From assembly GCA_015057315.1 (NCBI GenBank), contig SVER01000003.1:62001-126000 (forward strand): a DNA stretch of 64,000 bases, given 5' to 3'. Positions within the stretch are counted from its first letter, which is position 1. Every line of letters begins with the position of its first letter. The translations under genes were made by a program, and so were the position numbers. The stretch comes from Pseudobutyrivibrio ruminis (GTDB lineage: Bacteria > Bacillota > Clostridia > Lachnospirales > Lachnospiraceae). The notes below the pieces were generated by a model. It searched no databases, was not told where the DNA came from, and saw only the letters and a program-made list of their open reading frames with translations. Below are positions 17,804-25,932 of the stretch, piece after piece.

Positions 17804-18802
17804 ATGAAGGCTCTGGTGCTCAATGATGTGGGAAAGTTAACAGTGAAGGATGTTCCTGTTCCCAAAGTAGGGGAGGAAGAGGTGTTAGTAAAGGTAGGCG
17901 CCTGTGGAATCTGTGGCTCAGATATCCCAAGAGCCTATAGAGATGGAGCTCATGTGATGCCTTTAGTGATAGGACACGAATTCGCTGGGACAGTTGCTGA
18001 GGACGGCAGACGTGTGGGAGTTTTCCCACTGATTCCTTGCATGAAGTGTGAGTGTTGTAGGAATCGTAAATACGAAATGTGTTCTAATTATTCTTATTTG
18101 GGCAGCCGCAGGGACGGAGGCTTTGCAGAATATGTGGCTGTACCAGAGTGGAATCTTATTGATTTACCAGGAAGCGTCACCATGGAGCAGGCTGCTATGT
18201 TAGAGCCAATGGCTGTGGCAGTGCATGCTATTAGGCGGGTGAAGCCTTCAGCAGATGATACGGTTGTTGTTATGGGCCTTGGAACTATAGGGCTTTTGAT
18301 AGTGATGTTTTTGCTTGATAGGGGAGTTAAAAACGTATATACGATAGGCAATAAAGAGTTACAGAAAAAGATGGTGATGGAGCTAGGAGTTCCTAGTGAC
18401 CACTATTTAGATGGAACTAAGGCTGATATTTTAGAGCATGTTAAGGCAGATGTGTTCTTTGAATGTATAGGAAAACAGGAAAGTTTGTTAGCGGGAATTG
18501 CGATGGCAAATCCAAATGGAAGGATTTGTACGGTAGGTAATCCTCACAGTGATATGCATATAGATAGAAATATTTACTGGAAAATCCTTCGCAATCAATT
18601 AACTCTGGCAGGAACCTGGAATTCATCATTTACACATGATGAGGATGACGACTGGCACTATGTACTTCATAGGTTGCAGCAGGGGGTAGTTCATCCAGAA
18701 AAGCTGATTACACATAGGTATGGGCTGGAGAACATCGTGGATGGGTTCGAGATGATGAGAGATAAGAGGGAAGAGTATGGGAAGGTAATGGGGGAGGTTT
18801 GA
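17804..18802 (+). CDS. tarJ: pentulose-5-phosphate reductase (TarJ family), copy 1
   Basis: A 332-residue zinc-dependent medium-chain dehydrogenase. The catalytic zinc region is CGICGSDIPRAY and GHEFAG. The structural zinc site is CMKCECCRNRKYEMC. The Rossmann motif is VMGLGTIGLL. TarJ enzymes reduce ribulose 5-phosphate to ribitol 5-phosphate with NADPH. AAGGAG at 17793-17798 fits ATG 17804; the stop of TarI lies in the same region. It ends the operon and has a paralogue at 45795. Confidence 0.85.
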   Translation: MKALVLNDVGKLTVKDVPVPKVGEEEVLVKVGACGICGSDIPRAYRDGAHVMPLVIGHEFAGTVAEDGRRVGVFPLIPCMKCECCRNRKYEMCSNYSYLGSRRDGGFAEYVAVPEWNLIDLPGSVTMEQAAMLEPMAVAVHAIRRVKPSADDTVVVMGLGTIGLLIVMFLLDRGVKNVYTIGNKELQKKMVMELGVPSDHYLDGTKADILEHVKADVFFECIGKQESLLAGIAMANPNGRICTVGNPHSDMHIDRNIYWKILRNQLTLAGTWNSSFTHDEDDDWHYVLHRLQQGVVHPEKLITHRYGLENIVDGFEMMRDKREEYGKVMGEV

Positions 18803-18824
18803 AGCCCATGAAGCAAGATATATG

Positions 18825-18858
18825 ACACCTATTGCATAAATTTGTGATAGGTGTTATA
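18825..18858 (+). terminator. stem-loop after tarJ copy 1
   Basis: ACACCTAT (18825-18832) pairs with ATAGGTGT (18847-18854), followed by TATATT. It is a weak terminator candidate. Confidence 0.45.
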
Positions 18859-18916
18859 TTATGCGTTGAGATACGACATATCGGATTTTACAAATATAAT
18901 ACGGAGGATGAGATAA

Positions 18917-20023
18917 ATGAAAGTTATTAGCACAGGTGAGAAATATAGCATTTTTCCAGATGATCTAAAAACATATGATAGAATTCCAGCTGGATATTAT
19001 GTTGTTAGGTTTGTTAAAGGAGAGGGCTTCTTTTTAGAGAAATACTATAAATTTGATATAAAAGAACAAGTCATATATGGGGTTCACGATGAAAAAGTAC
19101 ACAAAGTAATTGATTCATTTAAAGAGTTTAATCGCAATTTAGGCGTGATTTTAAGTGGTGATAAAGGGATAGGAAAATCGCTATTTGCTAGAATGCTTGG
19201 TGTGGAGATGGTCAATGCCAATAAGCCTGTAATAATTGTTGATAAATATATTGAAGGCATAGGGGCATTTCTCGATAAGATAGACCAAGAAGTGATGGTT
19301 CTTCTAGATGAATTTGATAAAACCTTTTCGTCAAGTAGAGATGATGAATGTAATCCTCAAACAAGTATGCTGTCATTATTTGATGGTGTATCACAGGGGA
19401 AGAAATTGTTTGTGGTTACATGTAATGAAATAAGAGGACTAAATAGTTTTTTGGTCAATAGACCAGGAAGATTTCATTATCATTTTAGATTTGATTATCC
19501 AACTGCTGGTGAGATTAGAAAGTATTTGGAAGACAAATTGAAAACTGAATATTATGGAGAAATAGATAATGTTATTTGCTTTTCGACAAGAGTTTCTCTT
19601 AATTATGATTGCCTAAGGGCAATAGCTTACGAAGTGAACAAAGGATTATGTTTCGCAGAAGCAATTAAAGATTTGAATATTGTAAATATTGATAGAGAAC
19701 AGTATAAACTACAGGTGCTTTTTGATGATGGAGAAATTCTGACTAATAAAAGATTCTTAATGGATTCATTTAGTGAGTCGGAAATATCAGTTGATATTAG
19801 AAATAAAAATAATCATTATTCCGGCGAGATAAGTTTTTCACCAGCAGATATAAAATATAATTATAGTTTAGGTACTATGTACATTTCGCCAGAAGATATA
19901 GAGCTAGGTTATGAAACATATGATGACGATGATAATATAAAATTAAAAGCTTTAAAAAGTAGGAAGATAAATACAATTGTGATTAATAGAATAAATGAAA
20001 AGCAACTACATTACGTAGTATAA
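18917..20023 (+). CDS. AAA-family ATPase, phage-like
   Basis: A 368-residue protein with a small N-terminal domain (FPDDLKTYDRIPAGYYVVRF and GFFLEKYYKFD) followed by an AAA module: Walker A GDKGIGKS, Walker B VLLDEFDKTF, sensor 1 VVTCNE and the arginine finger in NRPGRFHYHF. The remaining roughly 130 residues are charged and unassigned. ATPases with this kind of N-terminal domain are, as I recall, mainly seen in phages and mobile regions. GGAGGA precedes the ATG. It is a lone gene without a visible partner and opens an AT-rich accessory island. Confidence 0.75.
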   Translation: MKVISTGEKYSIFPDDLKTYDRIPAGYYVVRFVKGEGFFLEKYYKFDIKEQVIYGVHDEKVHKVIDSFKEFNRNLGVILSGDKGIGKSLFARMLGVEMVNANKPVIIVDKYIEGIGAFLDKIDQEVMVLLDEFDKTFSSSRDDECNPQTSMLSLFDGVSQGKKLFVVTCNEIRGLNSFLVNRPGRFHYHFRFDYPTAGEIRKYLEDKLKTEYYGEIDNVICFSTRVSLNYDCLRAIAYEVNKGLCFAEAIKDLNIVNIDREQYKLQVLFDDGEILTNKRFLMDSFSESEISVDIRNKNNHYSGEISFSPADIKYNYSLGTMYISPEDIELGYETYDDDDNIKLKALKSRKINTIVINRINEKQLHYVV

Positions 20024-20114
20024 TGGCGCATCCTAAAAAATGAATTGTAGCTAGAATGTCTTTGCGTATTTAGGTATACTTAATGCAGATATCTAAAAGG
20101 ACTAGGGCTATATT

Positions 20115-20465
20115 ATGGGAAAACAAGTATATGAGAAAATATTTGAATTAATTAAGGCAAAAGGAATGACCCAGAAAGATTTTTCAAAAGCTACAGGAAT
20201 ACCAGAAAGTACTGTTAGTGATTGGAAAAAGAAAAGGTACAATCCAGGAGTAGACAAAATACCTGTTATTTGTAAAGCGCTTGGAATTACCACAGCTGAA
20301 TTGTTGGATTATGAAGAAAAGGATGAGATAGGCTGTAGATATTATCTTTCAAGTGATGAAATGGTAGTTATTGAATCTTATCGTGCTGTTGATGATAATG
20401 AAAAGAAACATATCAAAACCTATGTTAATTATATACTTGAAATGTACAAGAAGAAAGGAATGTAA
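20115..20465 (+). CDS. XRE-family helix-turn-helix regulator
   Basis: A 116-residue protein. Residues 4-65 form an XRE/Cro-type helix-turn-helix (MTQKDFSKATGIPESTVSDWK), followed by a short C-terminal helical segment (DNEKKHIKTYVNYILEMY) that could mediate dimerisation. It resembles phage-repressor-like regulators without a peptidase domain. It lies between the AAA ATPase and the first hipBA module; its target is unknown. Confidence 0.8.
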   Translation: MGKQVYEKIFELIKAKGMTQKDFSKATGIPESTVSDWKKKRYNPGVDKIPVICKALGITTAELLDYEEKDEIGCRYYLSSDEMVVIESYRAVDDNEKKHIKTYVNYILEMYKKKGM

Positions 20466-20566
20466 CTGTTCGCTGAATTCGTAAATAATACAGCAGATAA
20501 TAACCATGAAACGCAAATCGTGCGTAAATCGTGAAAAGCAAATAAAACGATTAATGTCTATAAAAA

Positions 20567-20617
20567 TTGACAAAACATCTCCTTATGTTTAAAATTATTT
20601 ACATAAGGAGATGTTTT
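20567..20617 (+). promoter_or_regulatory. hipBA-1 promoter with 17-bp inverted-repeat operator
   Basis: TTGACA (20567-20572), a 17-base spacer and TAAAAT (20590-20595) give a near-consensus promoter. A perfect 17-base inverted repeat occupies 20572-20588 and 20601-20617: the left arm fills the spacer, and the right arm covers the expected start site and the AAGGAG ribosome site of the antitoxin gene. HipB-type proteins repress their own promoters through such sites, so this is the likely operator. Confidence 0.75.
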
Positions 20618-20620
20618 ATT

Positions 20621-20932
20621 ATGGCAAAAAAATCTATTGTATTATTACCAGAAACAGAAGAGATTCTATCAGAGATGGGAATGCAGATTAAATATGCTAG
20701 ATTACGAAGAAAGCTTACGTCTGAGCTTGTGGCAGAGAGAGCAGGAATTAGCAGAGCGACGTTGGTTGCAATAGAAAAGGGAGCGCCATCTGTAGCGATG
20801 GGATGCTATGCAGCAGTATTACACGCGCTTAATTATATGGATAAAGATTTGTTATTAGTCGCAAAGGATGATGAATTGGGCCGTAAACTGCAGGATTTGG
20901 ATTTGCCTGTTCGTAAACGAATCAAAAGATGA
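20621..20932 (+). CDS. hipB: HipB-like antitoxin, module 1
   Basis: A 103-residue XRE-family protein (IKYARLRRKLTSELVAERAG, then SRATLVAIEKGAPS) typical of HipB, the antitoxin that neutralises the HipA kinase and binds the operator. ATG 20621 follows AAGGAG at ten bases; the upstream in-frame TTG at 20567 is part of the -35 element and is rejected. The hipA gene starts nine bases after the stop codon. Confidence 0.85.
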   Translation: MAKKSIVLLPETEEILSEMGMQIKYARLRRKLTSELVAERAGISRATLVAIEKGAPSVAMGCYAAVLHALNYMDKDLLLVAKDDELGRKLQDLDLPVRKRIKR

Positions 20933-20940
20933 GGAATGTC

Positions 20941-22194
20941 ATGAGTGAAGAAAAAGTAATATATGTATATGCAGACTTTGCGCCATATGAAAATGAATTG
21001 GTTGGCCGAATAAATGTAACTCAATCCAGAGGAAAGGAATTCTATAGTTTTGAGTATGAGGATTCATGGTTGGATTATCAGCAGATGACCTTAGACCCTG
21101 ATTTGCAGTTATATAAAGGGCGTCATTATTTAAATGATGATAAGAATATTTTTGGCGTCTTTGCAGATTCGTGCCCTGATAGATGGGGCAGGAGGCTAAT
21201 GAACAGAAGGGCAGAAATTTGCGCCAAGGAACTACAAGAAAAACCCAAAAAACTTATGGAGAGCGACTATCTACTAGGTGTATATGACGAAGCTAGAATG
21301 GGTGGACTCCGATTTAAACTGGATAAAGATGGTGAGTATCTGTCAAATGATAAGGATTTTGCTACTCCACCATGGACGTCTTTGCGAGAATTGGAACAGG
21401 CATCATTAGCTTTTGAAAAAGAAGATAATGTCTTAGACGATAAATGGCTAAAACAGTTAATTGCACCAGGCTCATCGCTTGGTGGTGCAAGACCAAAAGC
21501 ATCAGTTATGGCACCTGATGGTAGTCTTTGGATTGCAAAGTTTCCATCTAAACATGATGATATAGATTCTGGAGCATGGGAAATGGTTGTACACGATTTA
21601 GCTCAGCTATGTGGACTAAATGTCCCAGAAGCGAAGGTGGAAAGATTTTCAAAATTGGGAACAACGTTTTTGGTAAAGCGTTTTGATAGAAATGGAACAG
21701 AGCGAATACATTTTTCGTCTGCTATGACAATGCTGGGAAAAACAGATGGAGCGAATGCGAGTGATGGAAGTAGTTATTTAGAGATAGTTTCATTTCTGAA
21801 GGCAAACGGTAGTAAGCCTAAAGAAGATTTAGAAGAATTATGGAAGCGCATAGTGTTTAGTATGGCAGTTTCTAATACGGATGACCATTTCAGAAATCAT
21901 GGTTTTATTTTGGAGAAATCGGGTTGGAAATTATCTCCATTGTACGATGTAAACCCAGATATCTATGGAAATTATTTATCTCTTAATGTAAATAGCGAAG
22001 AATCTGACCTAGATTTTGAATTAGCAATTAGAACGTCTGCATATTACGGATTAGATGAAAAGAAAGCTAAAGAAATTGTTAATGAAATCGCTGAAAATGT
22101 AAGAGATAATTGGAAAATTATTGCCCAAAAGTATGGTATTAATAGGTCAGAAATAGAGCGTATGAGGCCAGCGTTTATGATATGTGGTGAGTAG
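20941..22194 (+). CDS. hipA: HipA-like serine/threonine kinase toxin, module 1
   Basis: A 417-residue HipA-family kinase. The N-terminal subdomain 1 contains VFADSCPDRWGRRLM. The glycine-rich ejectable loop is PGSSLGGARPKA. The catalytic aspartate is in SNTDDHFRNHGF (Asp314), and the magnesium-binding aspartate is in LSPLYDVNPD. HipA kinases phosphorylate aminoacyl-tRNA synthetases or related targets and cause growth arrest. All catalytic signatures are intact. The ATG at 20941 uses GAGGA within the hipB stop region, so the two are coupled. Confidence 0.88.
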   Translation: MSEEKVIYVYADFAPYENELVGRINVTQSRGKEFYSFEYEDSWLDYQQMTLDPDLQLYKGRHYLNDDKNIFGVFADSCPDRWGRRLMNRRAEICAKELQEKPKKLMESDYLLGVYDEARMGGLRFKLDKDGEYLSNDKDFATPPWTSLRELEQASLAFEKEDNVLDDKWLKQLIAPGSSLGGARPKASVMAPDGSLWIAKFPSKHDDIDSGAWEMVVHDLAQLCGLNVPEAKVERFSKLGTTFLVKRFDRNGTERIHFSSAMTMLGKTDGANASDGSSYLEIVSFLKANGSKPKEDLEELWKRIVFSMAVSNTDDHFRNHGFILEKSGWKLSPLYDVNPDIYGNYLSLNVNSEESDLDFELAIRTSAYYGLDEKKAKEIVNEIAENVRDNWKIIAQKYGINRSEIERMRPAFMICGE

Positions 22195-22203
22195 GAGGAT
22201 TAG

Positions 22204-22233
22204 ATGAAACACTATAGATTATTTCATGCATAA
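22204..22233 (+). other. nine-codon ORF with perfect Shine-Dalgarno after hipA-1
   Basis: AGGAGG at 22193-22198 is followed five bases later by ATG and a nine-residue frame (MKHYRLFHA) ending in TAA. It could be a leader peptide, a remnant of a lost gene, or chance. Confidence 0.25.
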
Positions 22234-22275
22234 ATGGTATTACATAATAACTATCAAAGGGAAGTAGAAGAAGGA

Positions 22276-22327
22276 CTAATATATTAGTTATATTTGCTTA
22301 TTTTGGCGAAAAAGACTAATATATTAG
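22276..22327 (+). promoter_or_regulatory. hipBA-2 promoter with twin palindromic operators
   Basis: The palindrome CTAATATATTAG occurs twice, at 22276-22287 and 22316-22327, exactly 40 bases apart. TTGCTT (22294-22299) and TAATAT (22317-22322), separated by 17 bases, form a promoter whose -10 lies inside the second palindrome. The predicted start site falls on or next to the ATG at 22329, implying a leaderless message. Confidence 0.65.
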
Positions 22328-22328
22328 C

Positions 22329-22607
22329 ATGATTAGTTTATATCAAAAGACGTGGAAAGAAATAAATAATGAAATAGCATCCAATGTTCAAAAGCTTCGC
22401 AAGAGAAAGAAAATATCACAAAAAGAGCTTGCTGAAAGATCAGGTGTAAGTTTAGGTTCTATAAAAAGATTTGAACAGACAGGTGAAATATCGTTGCAAT
22501 CTCTGACTAAGATTGCAATAGCGCTTCGTGCTGAAGACGAACTGGAGTCGCTATTTACAAGTGCTAATTTTGAATCTATAGAGGAAATATTAAATGGACA
22601 GAGTTAA
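22329..22607 (+). CDS. hipB: HipB-like antitoxin, module 2
   Basis: A 92-residue XRE-family protein (VQKLRKRKKISQKELAERSG, then SLGSIKRFEQTGEIS). No ribosome site precedes the ATG; the base before it is still part of the promoter/operator region, so it is probably translated from a leaderless transcript. The last 14 bases overlap the start of the following hipA, the usual arrangement for keeping antitoxin in excess. Confidence 0.82.
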   Translation: MISLYQKTWKEINNEIASNVQKLRKRKKISQKELAERSGVSLGSIKRFEQTGEISLQSLTKIAIALRAEDELESLFTSANFESIEEILNGQS

Positions 22608-23709
22608 GAAGTTAGATGTTTTCTATCACGATAGATTAGTTGGAACAATGGCACTCTATAATGGGACATTGTGTGCATTTGAATATAGCAAAGAATGGCT
22701 GACAGAGGGATTCTCTATCAGCCCTTTTTCACTTCCATTAGAAAAAGGCGTATTTATGCCAAAGATAGATCCTTTTGAAGGCTTATTCGGAGTATTTGCA
22801 GATAGTTTGCCTGATGGCTGGGGTCGTTTATTAGTAGATCGCCTAATGAGAAAAAAGGGAATAGATCCTTTTTCTTATGGAAATATGGAGCGTCTTGCAA
22901 TAGTTGGCGAGACTGGAATGGGTGCGCTTACTTATCGTCCTGTGATAGATATGGATGAAGAATATGACGACTATTCGTTGGACGAAATTGCTAAGGAATG
23001 TGAAAAAATCTTATTGTCCGAGTCTAGTGATAAATTGGACTACTTATTTGCAAAGGGCGGCTCATCAGGCGGTGCACGTCCAAAGATTTTAACAAAGGTG
23101 GATGGAGATGATTGGATAATTAAATTTCCAGCAACCTTTGATGATAAGAATATTGGAAAGCAAGAATATGAATATGCTTTGTGTGCAAGGGAGTGTGGAA
23201 TATATCTAGAGGAAGTACGACTTTTTGATTCTGAAGATACAGAAGGGTATTTCGGGATGAAAAGATTCGATAGAGTGGGGAATCGTATTTGCGATAGAGT
23301 GCACATGGTTTCCGCCGCAGGCTTGCTGGAGACATCTCATAGAACACCAAATCTTGATTACAATATACTCATGCGGTTGACTCTACAGCTCACAGGTTCA
23401 ATGGAAGAGTGTGAACAGTTATTTAGACGTATGTGCTTTAATGTGTATGCTCATAATAGGGATGATCATGCTAAGAACTTTAGCTATTTGTATATAGAGA
23501 ATGAAAATCGTTGGATTCTTTCACCGGCATACGATATGACATACAGCAACTCCATTGGAGGCGAGCACGCAACTACAGTCAATGGAAATGGATCTAATCC
23601 AGGGGAGAACGATTTGTTGGCTGTGGCAGAGAATATAGGATTGAGCTTGCCAAAGGCGAAGAGGATTGTGGTAGAAGTTGAGGAATGCGTGAGGGGGTAT
23701 TTGGGGTAG
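22594..23709 (+). CDS. hipA: HipA-like kinase toxin, module 2
   Basis: A 371-residue HipA kinase, shorter than the copy at 20941. It shows VFADSLPDGWGRLLVDR, the glycine-rich loop AKGGSSGGARPK, the catalytic loop HNRDDHAKNFSYLY (Asp290) and LSPAYDMTYS. Sequence and length differ clearly from the first copy, so this is not a recent duplication but a different HipA lineage. Catalytic residues are intact. Confidence 0.88.
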   Translation: MDRVKKLDVFYHDRLVGTMALYNGTLCAFEYSKEWLTEGFSISPFSLPLEKGVFMPKIDPFEGLFGVFADSLPDGWGRLLVDRLMRKKGIDPFSYGNMERLAIVGETGMGALTYRPVIDMDEEYDDYSLDEIAKECEKILLSESSDKLDYLFAKGGSSGGARPKILTKVDGDDWIIKFPATFDDKNIGKQEYEYALCARECGIYLEEVRLFDSEDTEGYFGMKRFDRVGNRICDRVHMVSAAGLLETSHRTPNLDYNILMRLTLQLTGSMEECEQLFRRMCFNVYAHNRDDHAKNFSYLYIENENRWILSPAYDMTYSNSIGGEHATTVNGNGSNPGENDLLAVAENIGLSLPKAKRIVVEVEECVRGYLG

Positions 23710-23778
23710 GAATAATATAATTAGGAAACATAATGAGAAGGTATTAGAAAAAGAGAGAACATACATAGGAGTAATATA

Positions 23779-24453
23779 GTGGAGAAAGAATTATCTAAAC
23801 TTTACGAGAAAATGCAGCAAGTTACAAATAAGCATATATGGATAAAGGAAGCACCTAAGGCTATACCTAAAGTAGGAGATGTTGAATCTAAGCTTATAGA
23901 TATTGCAAAAATATATAACGATATAAAAATAGATTACGCATGGAGTTGTATAGCAAATAATCTGAATATAGAACAGAGTATAAATATGATTTATAACTAT
24001 GTCGAGAATGAAGAACGCGCTTTTTATATTACGGGTGAGTTTAGAAAAATAATATTATCTAGTTCAGTGGTAGCGTCATCAATTATTGCATACATAATGG
24101 GAAGAGTAGTGTATGAAAATAGAAAATGCACTCATGAAGAGATAATTATTACAAATGCGTTAACAGAAATGACTGATTTTGACATAGAAAATTTTCGCTA
24201 TTTTGTTGATGAGTGCGTGGAAACAATTGGAGACTATGAGACTATAAATATAAGAAAAGCAGACAAAGAAAAAATGGATAGTTACAAATATACATTGCAT
24301 ACTTTGGTTTCACACGGAATAGTAGATACTGAAAGTGGCATCATGGATGGAACTGCAATGTATGCAGGGTTTCATTATATTAAGACAAATTTATGTACAG
24401 AATTATTGAAATATATTGATATAGTTGAGCAAATATTGGATTATGGGAAATAA
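23779..24453 (+). CDS. unassigned helical protein
   Basis: A 224-residue AT-rich protein with no family I recognise. It starts at GTG with AGGAG 12 bases upstream. The sequence is mostly helical and acidic. A weakly hydrophobic stretch near residues 94-112 (IILSSSVVASSIIAYIMG) could be a buried helix or a single membrane segment. Its position between hipBA-2 and other unassigned genes suggests an accessory or defence role, which is only inference. Confidence 0.5.
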   Translation: MEKELSKLYEKMQQVTNKHIWIKEAPKAIPKVGDVESKLIDIAKIYNDIKIDYAWSCIANNLNIEQSINMIYNYVENEERAFYITGEFRKIILSSSVVASSIIAYIMGRVVYENRKCTHEEIIITNALTEMTDFDIENFRYFVDECVETIGDYETINIRKADKEKMDSYKYTLHTLVSHGIVDTESGIMDGTAMYAGFHYIKTNLCTELLKYIDIVEQILDYGK

Positions 24454-24762
24454 GAAGTACCAATTAAGTGACATTGTATAGATGTTACTTATAGACATTA
24501 ATGAAAGAGGAGTTACAAAAAGGGATCGACTTCATTATCCAGATATCATGAACGTTGCAGATGCAGTTCAGAGCATGTTTGAATATGACTAATTAGATTC
24601 GTACATTAGAAATAGTTTATATTTTTCAGTGTACCAAGTTATAAGACTATAAAATTAGGTTGTTTTGTAGCTGGTTTAAGTTTTATATGCGGATAGAACA
24701 AAATTTAAAATGTATATACCAATATAGTAAAACTATTTTAATTGCATGGTGGGGAGGAAAAA
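24454..24762 (+). other. 309-base gap with a short ORF
   Basis: AT-rich gap. The only coding-like piece is a 36-codon frame from ATG 24482 to TAA 24592 containing ERGVTKRDRLHYPDIMNVAD, which reads like the end of a larger lost protein. It has no ribosome site. Nothing else recognisable is present apart from AT-rich sequence that could hold the promoter of the next gene. Confidence 0.35.
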
Positions 24763-25587
24763 ATGTCTAGATTTAAAAACGATATTAATAACTGGGAAGC
24801 AAATAAGGATAGAGATATAGAAATAACAAATAATGCAGATAATAATTTTTGGGATGAAATGGAAGGAATAGTTGTTAAAGCCAGTAGGAGTGAAGAGAAT
24901 TTGATAGAAATTCTTAATATGTTAGCGGGTATAGTTCCTTGTGGGACAGTAGGTTTTGCGGAGTTAAATAATGTATATGATGAACTAAAAAGGATTATAG
25001 GATGCCTGCATAAAAAGGTTGATAGATATGGGATACCTAGACTCATGGATTCTATCGCATTATTGAGCGAAAAGGGGAGTTTGTCGTATATAGAAATTAA
25101 TAATTTTATGGAAGAAAATGGCTTCATGTACAGAGTTGAAGAGCCGTTGTTTGAGTATTTATGGTGGCATTCGATAGAAGAAAATCCAGTGATTTCAAAA
25201 ATAGAGTATACGGAAAGGTATGTATCAACTATATCTCAACAAGCGAAAGAAGAGTTGCAACGCGCTAGAGATATGCTAAAACGAGATTCTTCAGAAAGAG
25301 GCTACAAGGAGATAGTGCGCAATTGTGTAGATGCAATGGAAGCAGTTGTGAAAAAAATTGGACAACAGGAAGATATTAAAAATGCAACAAAAAAGATTGT
25401 AGCTGAGGAACTAGGACCTAAACAGATTATAAAAAGAGGAAATAATATTTTTAATCTAATTCACGAGTTGTACCCAGATATTAGACATGGCAGTACGGAA
25501 TATAGTTCAATGACTAAAGCGGAGGCTGAATACTGGGTTGAGGTTATCACTGCTTTTATTCGTTACCTTATTAGGATAAAAGAATAA
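24763..25587 (+). CDS. unassigned protein with HEPN/Abi-C-like C-terminus
   Basis: A 274-residue protein. The N-terminal 150 residues are not recognised. The C-terminal part is helical, with a conserved-looking KEIVRNCVDAMEAVVKK, then LIHELYPDIRHGSTEYSSM and AEYWVEVITAFIRYLIRI. The RHG within a helical bundle recalls the C-terminal domains of abortive-infection and HEPN-type proteins, many of which are RNases, but the match is by eye only. ATG 24763 is preceded by GGGGAGGA; an in-frame TTG at 24742 was rejected. Confidence 0.5.
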   Translation: MSRFKNDINNWEANKDRDIEITNNADNNFWDEMEGIVVKASRSEENLIEILNMLAGIVPCGTVGFAELNNVYDELKRIIGCLHKKVDRYGIPRLMDSIALLSEKGSLSYIEINNFMEENGFMYRVEEPLFEYLWWHSIEENPVISKIEYTERYVSTISQQAKEELQRARDMLKRDSSERGYKEIVRNCVDAMEAVVKKIGQQEDIKNATKKIVAEELGPKQIIKRGNNIFNLIHELYPDIRHGSTEYSSMTKAEAEYWVEVITAFIRYLIRIKE

Positions 25588-25606
25588 TGTAGAGGCTATT
25601 ACTATA

Positions 25607-25894
25607 ATGAGACATAGATGGCATCGAGGTAGAAGAAATCTATCTTTCGCCAGCAAGTTCTGCCACTATGCTTGTTTCTATTTGTTTGATGGCAAATACA
25701 GAGACAACTATTCCATATACGATAGTATCGTGAACAAGGCGCTTCCCTCATATATGGAGCGATATGGAATTAAGAAAAAGAGAATTACTACCTATGCCGA
25801 ATATCAGGAAGCTATCGATGAGGTCATAAAGAAATCAAAGTCGGGCATCGGTAGAAATGGATTTGATCATTTATTATGGTATTGCTATAAGTAA
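25607..25894 (+). CDS. short protein resembling part of an OGG-fold glycosylase
   Basis: A 95-residue protein with RRNLSFASKFCHYACFYLF followed by SIYDSIV and ending RNGFDHLLWYCYK. The pattern 'SFASKFCHY ... YSIYDS' recalls the OGG-fold/HhH family, in which such a motif ends in a fixed core. At 95 residues it would be a fragment or a stand-alone half. The ribosome site is poor. It may be a relic whose 5' part was lost, or a partner of the next gene. Confidence 0.4.
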   Translation: MRHRWHRGRRNLSFASKFCHYACFYLFDGKYRDNYSIYDSIVNKALPSYMERYGIKKKRITTYAEYQEAIDEVIKKSKSGIGRNGFDHLLWYCYK

Positions 25895-25932
25895 TTTATG
25901 ATAAGTAAATACATGTTTAGTGGGGTAATCAT

